A stretch of DNA of 64,000 nt from CAZVLQ01 sp964628185 (GTDB lineage Bacteria; Pseudomonadota; Zetaproteobacteria; Mariprofundales; Mariprofundaceae): the NCBI GenBank assembly GCA_964628185.1, contig CAZVLQ010000010.1, positions 1 through 64,000 on the forward strand, written 5' to 3'. Below the pieces are notes generated by a model. That model did no database searches, had not been told where the DNA came from, and was given only the letters and a program-made list of their open reading frames with translations. Both the position numbers and the translations under genes were made by a program. Positions 1 to 7,254 of the stretch are shown here, one piece after another. The stretch's first letter is position 1, and each line of letters begins with the position of its first letter.

Positions 1-43
1 TGACAGCATAATAGCATAGAATATGTTGGATTGTGAGACCTGA

Positions 44-214
44 CCCCTATTACCTGGATTCTGGCTTGTCGCTGACGCCTATGACGCTATGACGGCTGAT
101 CGTCCTTACCGGAAAGGCCTTTCCCGTAAGGAGGCGCTGGAACGTTTACGGAATGCCGCGGGTAAACAGTTTGATCCCGGTATCGTTGAAATTTTTCAAC
201 ACTGCAATATTTGA
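44..214 (+). pseudogene. HD-GYP domain protein, C-terminal remnant
   Basis: The reading frame closed by TGA at 212-214 has no start codon and is bounded upstream by a stop at 41-43. From about base 65 it reads VADAYDAMTADRPYRKG, followed by a helix with KEALERL and the ending QFDPGIVEIF. This is the typical last 40-50 residues of HD-GYP cyclic-di-GMP phosphodiesterases. The HD and GYP catalytic motifs are absent, so this is a relic and not a working enzyme. The frame before base 65 shows no family similarity, so the break lies near there. RpfG-type HD-GYP genes are often found near recJ, prfB and rpfE, which all occur within the next 8 kb. Confidence 0.72.
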
Positions 215-359
215 ACCTGGAAACCTCAGTTGGTAGCTTTTGACTTATAACAATGAATGTGGAAAAACGAAATCAATAAATCATTTGCCTGGCACAAAGG
301 CAGCAGCCGTAGCACCGAGTTCGCCATGCTCGGCAAACTGTTGCAGGAGATGCATCAGC

Positions 360-944
360 ATGTCTGAGTGGGAAAGTGCGGCATGGGTCTGGTTGACCGG
401 CCTGCTCTTTGCCATCAGCCATAGCCTGCTGGCATCACAGTCCTGTAAGCGGTGGGCCTATAGGCATGACCTGCGGGAACCACGCTATCGACTGGTTTAC
501 TCAATCCTGGCCGTCCTGGCGACGGGTATCTGGGTCTTTTATGTTCACCAACTGCCGGACACCCCTTTATATCAAACCGGTGGTCTGATCCGGGCTGCCT
601 TGGTAGCGGTACAGATACTGGGATTGGCCATAGTTCTTGCCGCCTTTCAACCCATTGATGGCCCGGCTTTTCTTGGTCTCAGAATGGCGAAAGGAGGAAA
701 TGATCCATTTATTGTTCGCGGAATTTATCGTTGGCTACGTCATCCCATGTATGCGGGAGCCATGCTGATCCTGTTGGCAATGCCTGAGCAGACATGGAAT
801 GGTCTGCATTTTTCATTGGCGATATGTATGTACTTTATTATCGGCTCACGTTTTGAAGAGGCCCGCATGTTGAGTGCGCATCCTGATTACGCGGATTACC
901 GTCGTCGGGTAGCTGCGTTTATCCCTACCCTGCACTATTCATGA
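360..944 (+). CDS. NnrU/isoprenylcysteine methyltransferase-like integral membrane protein
   Basis: A 194-residue membrane protein with four to five hydrophobic segments. It carries the signature GIYRWLRHPMYAG near residue 120 and a C-terminal FEEARMLSAHPDYADYRRRV block. Both are typical of the NnrU/ICMT/PEMT-like membrane methyltransferase superfamily; substrates are unknown for most bacterial members. I chose ATG 360 rather than the upstream in-frame start at 240 because an AGGAG box lies just before it and the extra 40 residues look non-coding. The last codons (TLHYS, stop) lie inside the left arm of the inverted repeat at 926-942, so the original 3' end may have been replaced. Confidence 0.72.
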   Translation: MSEWESAAWVWLTGLLFAISHSLLASQSCKRWAYRHDLREPRYRLVYSILAVLATGIWVFYVHQLPDTPLYQTGGLIRAALVAVQILGLAIVLAAFQPIDGPAFLGLRMAKGGNDPFIVRGIYRWLRHPMYAGAMLILLAMPEQTWNGLHFSLAICMYFIIGSRFEEARMLSAHPDYADYRRRVAAFIPTLHYS

Positions 945-1202
945 ATTGCCGTGATGATTGATTCGGGTCTGCGACCCTCACCCTGCGGGCGACCAGAAGT
1001 TCGTCCAAACGGCCTTCAGCCTTTTTGTGCGCGGGAACTTTGTTCGCAACGGATTTTGAGGAAGGAGAGCGTAGCCGTGCATACGGGCGACCGATCAGGT
1101 GAATTGCGCTTGCGCAAGAGAATATGCCCTGGGGTACGAGGAATTCGTTGCGGGCAAAGTGGCAAGCAAGGGCGCGGCATTATTTATGAATAGTGCAGGG
1201 TA
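926..1202. mobile_element. MITE-like element, 277 bp, with 17-bp terminal inverted repeats
   Basis: Bases 926-942 (TACCCTGCACTATTCAT) and 1186-1202 (ATGAATAGTGCAGGGTA) are perfect inverted repeats. With one mismatch and a small gap the similarity continues a few bases inward. The 243 bp between them hold no convincing gene. The left arm supplies the last codons and the first stop base of the preceding gene. No target-site duplication is evident. The ends resemble the other element at 11915-12166 in general pattern (ACCC at the outside, CATGAA inside). A non-autonomous transposon derivative is my inference; the IS family is unknown. Confidence 0.5.
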
Positions 1203-1224
1203 CGACCCCAAGGGGATAAATTGA

Positions 1225-2757
1225 ATGGTTTTGACAAGGTCTTCCAGCCATGATCATCCGCTGACAACCGCCATGTTGCAGCCGGATTTCTATCCCCACC
1301 CCACGAAAGACATCCGGCTTGTCCAGACCCATATTTCATGGGTGTTTCTGACCGGAAAATTTGCCTACAAGGTCAAAAAACCGGTGGATTTCGGCTTCGT
1401 TGATTTCACCACTCTGGACAAACGCCGTTTTTTCTGCGAACGCGAACTGCAACTCAATCGCCGCCTTGCCCCTGAACTGTATCTTGAAGTGCTGCCCGTC
1501 AGCCGCGTTGAGGGCACATACCTGCTGGGGGACCGCCGGAATATTCAGGAATACTGTCTTAAAATGCTTCAGTTCAGCCAGGATGACCTGCTTGACCGGA
1601 GGCTGGAGGAAGATCGCTTTGACCCGGACTGGATGGACCGGTTGGCGGAAGATATGGCGGCTTTTCATGCCACTGCCGAAGCCGGTCCGGATATTCGACG
1701 TTTTGGAAACCTGCAATTTCTGCGTGAACATATGGATGCCAATCTGGATATCGCCGCTCAACACACCGGAACCGCCATTCGTGAAGACCAGCTGCACACG
1801 ATCAGAACGTACAACGGCGATTTGCTCTCGCGTATGGCTGGCCGCCTCCGGAAGCGGCAGGAAAAAGGCCATATCCGGGCATGTCACGGCGATCTCCACC
1901 TGAGAAACATGGCCCTGTATCAGGGCATGCCGAGGGTGTTTGACTGTATCGAATTCAATGATGAATTCCGCCTGATTGACACCATGAATGATATCGCCTT
2001 TCTGGTGATGGACTGTGATGCCCGCGGACGGCCCGATCTCGGCTTCCGCTTTCTGTCGTGCTATCTGGAATACAGCGGGGATTATGACGGCTTGATGCTG
2101 CTGCCGCTTTATCTTTCCTACCGCGCCTGCGTTCGTGGCAAGGTTGCCTGTCTGCTCTCCGCGGACGCTGACCTGGACCAGAAAGACAGGATGGCGCAGG
2201 TCGACGAGGCCAGGCGCTATTTTTCTCTGGCGGAATCCTATGCGAAATCAAGGCCGCCGCGCCTGTTCGCCATAGGCGGGCTGTCAGGCAGCGGAAAAAG
2301 TCGGCTGGCGCGTCTGGGCTGCGGACCCGAGCAAGCCATCATGATCCGCTCCGACGCCACCCGTAAACGGCTGGCGCGCATGCACGCCGGACTTGACCTG
2401 TATGGCGCGGCGATGAATAAAAGAACCTACCGGGCCCTGTTTACCTGCGCGAAACAGGCGCTGGCCGCCGGCTTTTCCGTCATTCTCGATGCCACATTCC
2501 TGCGCCGTGAGGATCGTGATCACGTAAGGCAACTGGCGCAAACCATGGCGGTAAACAGCCGGATGCTGTGGCTGGATGTAGATGAGAAAATATTGCGCCG
2601 CCATATCAGGCAGCGAATACAGAAAGGAAAAGATGTTTCGGATGCCGATCTCCGCGTGCTGGATATGCAGCTGGCGCACTACCGGCGGCCCGATGAGCCG
2701 GGCATTATCTTTCTTTCATCCGCCGAACACTGGCCGGCTGACCTTGATGACTACTGA
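1225..2757 (+). CDS. Aminoglycoside-phosphotransferase-like kinase fused to a P-loop ATP-binding domain
   Basis: A 510-residue two-domain protein. The N-terminal part (residues about 60-330) is kinase-like, with the catalytic loop HGDLHLRN at 221 and a following VFDCIEFN segment that supplies the metal-binding Asp. The C-terminal part (about 345-510) is a P-loop kinase-like domain with GGLSGSGKS at 351-359 and a later DATF Walker-B-like segment. This is the family annotated as bifunctional aminoglycoside phosphotransferase/ATP-binding protein. Its natural substrate is unknown and resistance should not be assumed. The start at 1225 lacks a strong ribosome site; ATG 1273 is an alternative. The 3' end overlaps convergent sspA by 7 bases. 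Confidence 0.8.
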   Translation: MVLTRSSSHDHPLTTAMLQPDFYPHPTKDIRLVQTHISWVFLTGKFAYKVKKPVDFGFVDFTTLDKRRFFCERELQLNRRLAPELYLEVLPVSRVEGTYLLGDRRNIQEYCLKMLQFSQDDLLDRRLEEDRFDPDWMDRLAEDMAAFHATAEAGPDIRRFGNLQFLREHMDANLDIAAQHTGTAIREDQLHTIRTYNGDLLSRMAGRLRKRQEKGHIRACHGDLHLRNMALYQGMPRVFDCIEFNDEFRLIDTMNDIAFLVMDCDARGRPDLGFRFLSCYLEYSGDYDGLMLLPLYLSYRACVRGKVACLLSADADLDQKDRMAQVDEARRYFSLAESYAKSRPPRLFAIGGLSGSGKSRLARLGCGPEQAIMIRSDATRKRLARMHAGLDLYGAAMNKRTYRALFTCAKQALAAGFSVILDATFLRREDRDHVRQLAQTMAVNSRMLWLDVDEKILRRHIRQRIQKGKDVSDADLRVLDMQLAHYRRPDEPGIIFLSSAEHWPADLDDY

Positions 2758-3341
2758 TGCAGCATCTGTTCATGCTCCGAAAGGGAGCGCTCAAAAGCAG
2801 GACGCTCGAACAGACGGTCCATATAGGCCTCAAGACCGGACCATCTGGCCGTATCTATCCCCATGGGTGAGAGACGCCACAGGATCGGGGCCATGGATAC
2901 ATCCGCCAGCGTATAACAATCGCCTACAAAATAGACCTGACGGGCCAGATAGGTGTCCAGTGCTTCAAGATAATCGCAAAGCCAGGCTCTTGCTTCGGCG
3001 TTTTCGGGGTCTTTCGCCAGCCGGGCGTACTGTGGATACAGTTCCTGATCAATGCGCAAAACCGCCAGCCGCATCTGCGCCCGTTCAGCCGGTGAGCCCG
3101 GCTTAAGCGGAGGATGGGGATAACGCTCATCCAGATACTCATTCACAACGGAGGCCTCGAACAGAACGGTGTCCCGATCTTCCAGCGTCGGCAGCTTGCC
3201 GGACGGGTTCCGGTCCAGGAGTTGCTGGGGAATCAGGCCATCTTCCACATCAATAATCTCGCCGGGTAGTTCTTTCTCGGCCAGAACGATGCGCGTACGA
3301 TGGGAGTCTGGGCTGGCCGGGTCCGAATACAGCTTGATCAT
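2751..3341 (-). CDS. sspA: SspA-like glutathione S-transferase family protein (stringent starvation protein A)
   Basis: A 196-residue protein with an N-terminal thioredoxin-like GST domain (MIKLYSDPASPDSHRTRIVL), the block NPSGKLPTL, and EYLDERYPHPPL near residue 70. An alpha-helical C-terminal half includes LADVSMAPILWRL. EYLDERYPHPPL and PILWRL closely match SspA, an RNA-polymerase-associated GST-fold protein that has lost classical GST activity. SspA activates stress and stationary-phase transcription. An sspB partner is not adjacent. The gene lies just downstream of prfB on the same strand after an 84-base gap, with candidate -10 hexamers in that gap (TATAAT at 3400-3405 and TACAAT at 3369-3374, minus strand). 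No clear -35 box is visible. Confidence 0.8.
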   Translation of the reverse strand: MIKLYSDPASPDSHRTRIVLAEKELPGEIIDVEDGLIPQQLLDRNPSGKLPTLEDRDTVLFEASVVNEYLDERYPHPPLKPGSPAERAQMRLAVLRIDQELYPQYARLAKDPENAEARAWLCDYLEALDTYLARQVYFVGDCYTLADVSMAPILWRLSPMGIDTARWSGLEAYMDRLFERPAFERSLSEHEQMLHQ

Positions 3342-3425
3342 TGATACCTCCAGTTGACAGGGCGCGGCATTGTAGCGTTTTTCACCGAAAAATAAAGGGA
3401 TTATACGTTACGGTGCCGTATGCCC

Positions 3426-4545
3426 TCATGTCCCTGTGCGATGCACACCCATCAATTGCGCATGAATGAATTTGTCAATATCGCCATCGAGAAACGCCTG
3501 TGTATTGCCGGTTTCCAGCCCGGTGCGCAAATCCTTGATACGCGACTGGTCCAGCACATAGGAACGAATCTGGTGCCCCCAGCCGATATCGGATTTTTCT
3601 TCCTCCATGGCCTGCTTTTCTTCCTGCTGCCTGGCCAGTTCATGTTCATACAGGCGTGACTTGAGCATTTTCCAGGCGGCGGCACGGTTCTTGTGCTGGG
3701 AACGATCGTTCTGACATTGCACCACGATACCCGTGGGCAGATGCGTGAGACGAACGGCGGAATCCGTCTTGTTCACATGCTGGCCACCGGCGCCGGAGGC
3801 GCGGTAGGTATCCACGCGCACCTCGGATTCATCAATATCAATCTCGATATCCCGGTCTATATCGGGCCAGGCAAATACCGAAGCGAACGAGGTATGCCGC
3901 CGGTTGCCGGAATCAAAGGGCGACTTGCGCACCAGCCGGTGAATGCCGGTCTCCGCCTTGAGTAGCCCGTAAGCATATTCACCCTTGATCGAAACCGTAG
4001 CCGACTTGATGCCCGCCTCCTCGCCCGCCGTGCATTCCATCAGTTCAGCCGTAAAGCCCCTGCGCTCGGCCCAGCGCAGGTACATACGCAACAGCATTTC
4101 GGCCCAGTCACATGCCTCGGTGCCGCCCGCGCCGGAATGGACCTCGAGAAAGGCATTCTCGGCATCGTTTTCGCCACCCAGCATGCATGCCAGTTCCAGC
4201 GCTTCCAGTGCTGTTTCAACGGCATCCAGTCCATCCACGGCCTCAATTTGTGCTTCGTCATCACCCTCCTCGGCGCCCATGTCAAACAACACAAGCTGCT
4301 CATCCAGCGCTTCGGTGGTGGAGTGGAATGCCTTCAGCGACCGTTCCAGGCGCGTACGTTCCTGCATCAATTTCCGTGCTTCGTCGGGATTATCCCAGAA
4401 CGTCGGTTCTTCGATACGGGCGTTCAGTTCGCGTAAGTCCTTCTCCCTGGCATCCAGGTCAAAGAGACCTCCGCAGCGCCTGCAAGCGGCCTGCAAAGTC
4501 CTCGGCCCGCGCCCTGAAGCCTGCAATCCGATCTTCAATGCTCAT
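3426..4545 (-). CDS. prfB: Peptide chain release factor 2, expressed by programmed +1 frameshift
   Basis: RF2 terminates translation at UGA and UAA. Reading starts at ATG 4545 (MSIEDRIAG), preceded by GGAG, and runs 28 codons to an in-frame TGA at 4459-4461. A +1 shift there continues as DLDAREKDLRELN and runs to 3426, giving about 373 residues. The downstream part has the SPF anticodon-mimic tripeptide (VRKSPFDSG) and the GGQ hydrolysis motif (ASGAGGQHVNKT), both intact. An alternative unshifted reading from ATG 4538 has a nonsense N-terminus, which confirms that the shift is needed. Expression is autoregulated: low RF2 slows termination at the UGA and favours the shift. Confidence 0.95.
4458..4473 (-). 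promoter_or_regulatory. prfB: prfB programmed +1 frameshift signal
   Basis: On the minus strand the sequence reads CGGAGG TCT CTT TGA C. A Shine-Dalgarno-like hexamer (4473-4468) sits one codon before the slippery CTT-TGA-C heptamer. This is the same arrangement as the E. coli RF2 site, where peptidyl-tRNA-Leu slips from CUU to UUU at the UGA stop. Confidence 0.93.
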
Positions 4546-4751
4546 GATCTACTCCGTGAAAAGATGCCCCTGAACCGGGAATCAGCAAGGTACATATCCA
4601 TCCGCTCAAATCAACCGTGCTTTGCATCATGTCATATCAACGGAAAATTCGGCTTGGTTCCGGAAAGCCAGCAATGCACCTGATAGTGAGATGTTTCTGG
4701 GCATTTTCCAGTGCGTTAAATACCGCGCCAATGCCTTATCTTAATCGAATT

Positions 4752-4779
4752 TTGACATCTGAATGGGTCAATATATACT
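4752..4779 (+). promoter_or_regulatory. Promoter of the AbrB-Doc operon
   Basis: A perfect -35 box TTGACA (4752-4757) is followed by 16 bases and TATACT (4774-4779) as -10. The -10 lies inside the palindrome at 4772-4789, which suggests that binding by the antitoxin would block RNA polymerase. The first gene starts 21 bases after the -10. Confidence 0.65.
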
Positions 4780-4789
4780 TATGTATATA
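4772..4789. promoter_or_regulatory. Candidate autoregulatory operator of the toxin-antitoxin operon
   Basis: A perfect palindrome TATATAC-TTAT-GTATATA overlaps the -10 box and ends just before the GAGGTG ribosome site of the antitoxin gene. AbrB-type antitoxins bind AT-rich palindromes as dimers, so this is the expected autorepression site. Binding is inferred, not shown. Confidence 0.55.
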
Positions 4790-4800
4790 CGAGGTGACTC

Positions 4801-5028
4801 ATGAGTAAAGTCGCATTGAGAAAAGTCGGTTCCAGTCTGATCACGACCATCCCTGCCGATGTCGTGCAGGAGTTGCATCTGGACGAAGGCCAGCAGCTTG
4901 AAATTACCAAGGAAAACGGACGCATCGTAATGATGCCATTGAACGCAAAACTGGATCAGGCCAGGGCATCGCACGATAAAATCATCAGAAAATACCGGGC
5001 GGCATTTCAGAAACTGGCTGACGTTTGA
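4801..5028 (+). CDS. AbrB/SpoVT-family antitoxin
   Basis: A 75-residue protein. Residues 1-45 match the swapped-hairpin AbrB DNA-binding domain: a KVALRKVGSSLITTIPADVV strand pair, then LDEGQQLEITKENGRIVMMP. The charged C-terminal tail (KLDQARASHDKIIRKYRAAF) is probably the toxin-neutralising segment. A clear ribosome site (GAGGTG) precedes the ATG. It is cotranscribed and overlapped by the Doc toxin gene. It should neutralise the toxin and, with it, repress the promoter directly upstream. Antitoxins of Doc are more often Phd-type; AbrB-type partners are known but less common. Confidence 0.85.
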   Translation: MSKVALRKVGSSLITTIPADVVQELHLDEGQQLEITKENGRIVMMPLNAKLDQARASHDKIIRKYRAAFQKLADV

Positions 5029-5429
5029 ACCAGCCTGTTTTCATTGATCTGCCTATCGCCCTGTTGATTCATCAGGAACAGATCGAAGCCTTCGGCGGCA
5101 GCCACGGCCTGCGGAATCAGAATGGTCTGGAGTCCGCTCTCGGGCAGGCGCAACAAACATGGTCGTACACCGAAGACATCTTTGAGCCAGCGGCGCAATA
5201 CGGATATTCACTGGCCCGAAATCATCCCTTTGTGGATGGCAATAAACGTGTGGCAGCAGCCTGCATGTTGGTATTTCTGGACATAAACGCCGTTGATCTG
5301 GAATATAATGTAGAAGATATTTTCACCTGGGTGATGGAAACAGCAGTTGGCTCGATCTCCCGTGAAGAACTGGCGGAGCGCCTGCGGGCTGACCATCAAC
5401 CGGCCAGCACATCCTCAACAATAAACTGA
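5025..5429 (+). CDS. doc: Doc-family (Fic-fold) toxin
   Basis: A 134-residue protein with the Doc catalytic motif HPFVDGNKR near residue 67, matching HxFx(D/N)GNKR, and the upstream segment GSHGLRNQNGLESAL typical of death-on-curing proteins. Doc toxins phosphorylate EF-Tu and stop translation. The start is TTG at 5025, overlapping the antitoxin stop codon by four bases, which implies translational coupling. The last 34 bases overlap the convergent 3' end of recJ. All catalytic residues appear intact, so the toxin is probably active unless neutralised by the AbrB protein. Confidence 0.85.
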   Translation: MNQPVFIDLPIALLIHQEQIEAFGGSHGLRNQNGLESALGQAQQTWSYTEDIFEPAAQYGYSLARNHPFVDGNKRVAAACMLVFLDINAVDLEYNVEDIFTWVMETAVGSISREELAERLRADHQPASTSSTIN

Positions 5430-7078
5430 ATCGCATTGCCGCCGCGCCAGTTGTCAGGTTTCAGTTGTCCGATCAGGGAAGCCACGCTGCCGGACCGCAG
5501 GGCCTCATCCAGCGGACCTGCCCTGAACACAACGGCATCCAGGCGGTGGGGACCGTCGCTGAGCCTCAGGCGCAGTACGCCACCCTTGAGATTCCGCCGG
5601 TCCGCGATTTGCACTCCCCTGATCAGCCATGTGAAAGCTGGATTGCCCCGTCCCAGCGGTTCAAAACGCTCCAGGCGCCGCGCCAGACCCGCATGCATCG
5701 CTCCGAGGTCCAGCACGCCGTCAACGGACAGCAGGCAGGCATCGGCGGCTGATTCGGCCTGTATCTCGATGGCCTTGCCGAAGGCCTGAACAAACGCATC
5801 CCAGTTCCCCTTTCTGACGGTGCCCCCGCCGGTGCCGGCATGACCGCCAAAACCTCGCAGATGTTCCGCGCAGGCATTGAGCAGTTCGCCCACATGAAAG
5901 CCCGGCCTGCCGCGCAATGAAATCCGGATACTGCCGTCGGGCGTAACAAAACCCACTGCCGCGGGTCTGCCGTGCTTGCGCGCCAGCCTGCCTGCCGCCA
6001 GGCCCACCACGCCGGCATGCCAGCTTTCGTCATACGTCGCCAGCACACCCTCACCGTTCAGTTTATCTTCCGCCTGGCGGAACACCTCGGCCTCAATTCG
6101 CCGCCGCTGTTTGTTTGCCTCATCAAGTATGCCGGCAAGGTGTATTGCCTCTTCCGCATCCTGCGTGGATAACAGACACATCGCCTCCTCGCCATGACGC
6201 ATGCGCCCGGCCGCATTGATGCGCGGCGCCAGATAAAAAGCGATGGTTTCGACCGTAACGGATGACTTCACGCGCGCCACATCCATGAGTGCGCGCATGC
6301 CCGCCGATGGATGGGCATTCAGCCGTTGCAGACCGTAATGGACAAGAATCCGGTTCACATCCACCAGGTCCATCATATCGGCCACCGTCGCCAGGGCCAC
6401 GCGGTCCAGCAATTGACGCAAGTCGAACCGGGGCGCCTGCCCGTCCGCCTTAAGTCGCCGCCACACCGCCATCAACAGAAAAAACGCGACGCCGGCGCCG
6501 CACAGCCTGCGTCCGGCGAATCCGCAGTCTTTCCGGGCCGGATTGAGCAACGCAAAGGCGCCCGGAAGCTCCGCCTCGGGCAAGTGATGATCGGTAACAA
6601 TCAGATCGAATCCCTGCCGCTTCGCCTCGGCGCAGGCATCAAAGCAGGTGATTCCCGTATCCACGCTGATACCCAGATGTACGCCTTGCTCACAGGCTGT
6701 ACGAACGGGCTCTATGCCAATGCCGTGGCCATCATCCACCCGATGCGGGATGGAAAAGGAAACATCCGCCCCGGCCGCACGCAGGGCCTCGACCAGAATT
6801 GCCGTCCCGCAAACGCCGTCACAATCAAAATCCCCGAAGATGTGAATCTTTTCATGATTGGTAATAACGACGGCTACCCGCGTAGCCGCCTTCTCCATAT
6901 CGTGCATGGCAAACGGATCGGGCAGTTCCGCAAGGCGTGGTGAAAAAAACGGATCGGCCTCGGTCAATCCCCGTGCCGCCAGAAGCCCGTTCCATGCCGC
7001 CAGCGGATCATCGGCGGTCAGCGGGCCATTTCTCCAGGCCAGCCTGTACCCTCTGGCCGTCTTTCCTTCAGGCAACAT
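5396..7078 (-). CDS. recJ: Single-stranded-DNA-specific exonuclease RecJ
   Basis: A 560-residue 5'-3' exonuclease of the DHH phosphoesterase superfamily, acting in RecF-pathway recombination and mismatch repair. Visible motifs are GDFDCDG at 82-88 (usual form DYDVDG), SVDTGI near 138-143, DHH at 163-165, and the DHHA1 domain signature RGFGGHAGTGGG near residue 415. A GAGGGG box precedes ATG 7078. The Cys in the first motif replaces the more usual Val; the metal-binding Asp residues are kept. The length is normal. The gene is convergent with the Doc toxin gene and overlaps it by 34 bases, so antisense interference is possible. Confidence 0.94.
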   Translation of the reverse strand: MLPEGKTARGYRLAWRNGPLTADDPLAAWNGLLAARGLTEADPFFSPRLAELPDPFAMHDMEKAATRVAVVITNHEKIHIFGDFDCDGVCGTAILVEALRAAGADVSFSIPHRVDDGHGIGIEPVRTACEQGVHLGISVDTGITCFDACAEAKRQGFDLIVTDHHLPEAELPGAFALLNPARKDCGFAGRRLCGAGVAFFLLMAVWRRLKADGQAPRFDLRQLLDRVALATVADMMDLVDVNRILVHYGLQRLNAHPSAGMRALMDVARVKSSVTVETIAFYLAPRINAAGRMRHGEEAMCLLSTQDAEEAIHLAGILDEANKQRRRIEAEVFRQAEDKLNGEGVLATYDESWHAGVVGLAAGRLARKHGRPAAVGFVTPDGSIRISLRGRPGFHVGELLNACAEHLRGFGGHAGTGGGTVRKGNWDAFVQAFGKAIEIQAESAADACLLSVDGVLDLGAMHAGLARRLERFEPLGRGNPAFTWLIRGVQIADRRNLKGGVLRLRLSDGPHRLDAVVFRAGPLDEALRSGSVASLIGQLKPDNWRGGNAIQFIVEDVLAG

Positions 7079-7185
7079 CTATCGCCCCTCACTGTTCGTA
7101 ATGCCGGATACTGATTTCATCATGTTTTCCGGCCGCAAACGGTAATAGTTTATTTTGGATATGTTTTTTTTCATGGATGAAGAAC

Positions 7186-7254
7186 TTATCCCCCGCTCAC
7201 CGCTTCGGCAATCACAACCGTAACATTATCCTCGCCGCCGGCATCATTGGCGTT
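7186..7254 (-). pseudogene. PP2C-type protein phosphatase, C-terminal tail remnant
   Basis: Directly after the TGA of the RpfE-like gene, in the same frame, 22 codons read NANDAGGEDNVTVVIAEA and end at TAA. This is the standard last strand of PP2C/Stp1 serine-threonine phosphatases (AN-GG-DN-TVV). Nothing else of a phosphatase can be found nearby. It is most likely the scar of a deletion that removed the phosphatase gene. Read-through of the preceding stop is conceivable but would add only this fragment. Confidence 0.6.

Noticed and set aside
951..1193. An 80-codon plus-strand frame between the methyltransferase and kinase-like genes
   Set aside because: It lies inside the inverted-repeat element, has no ribosome site and no recognisable sequence.
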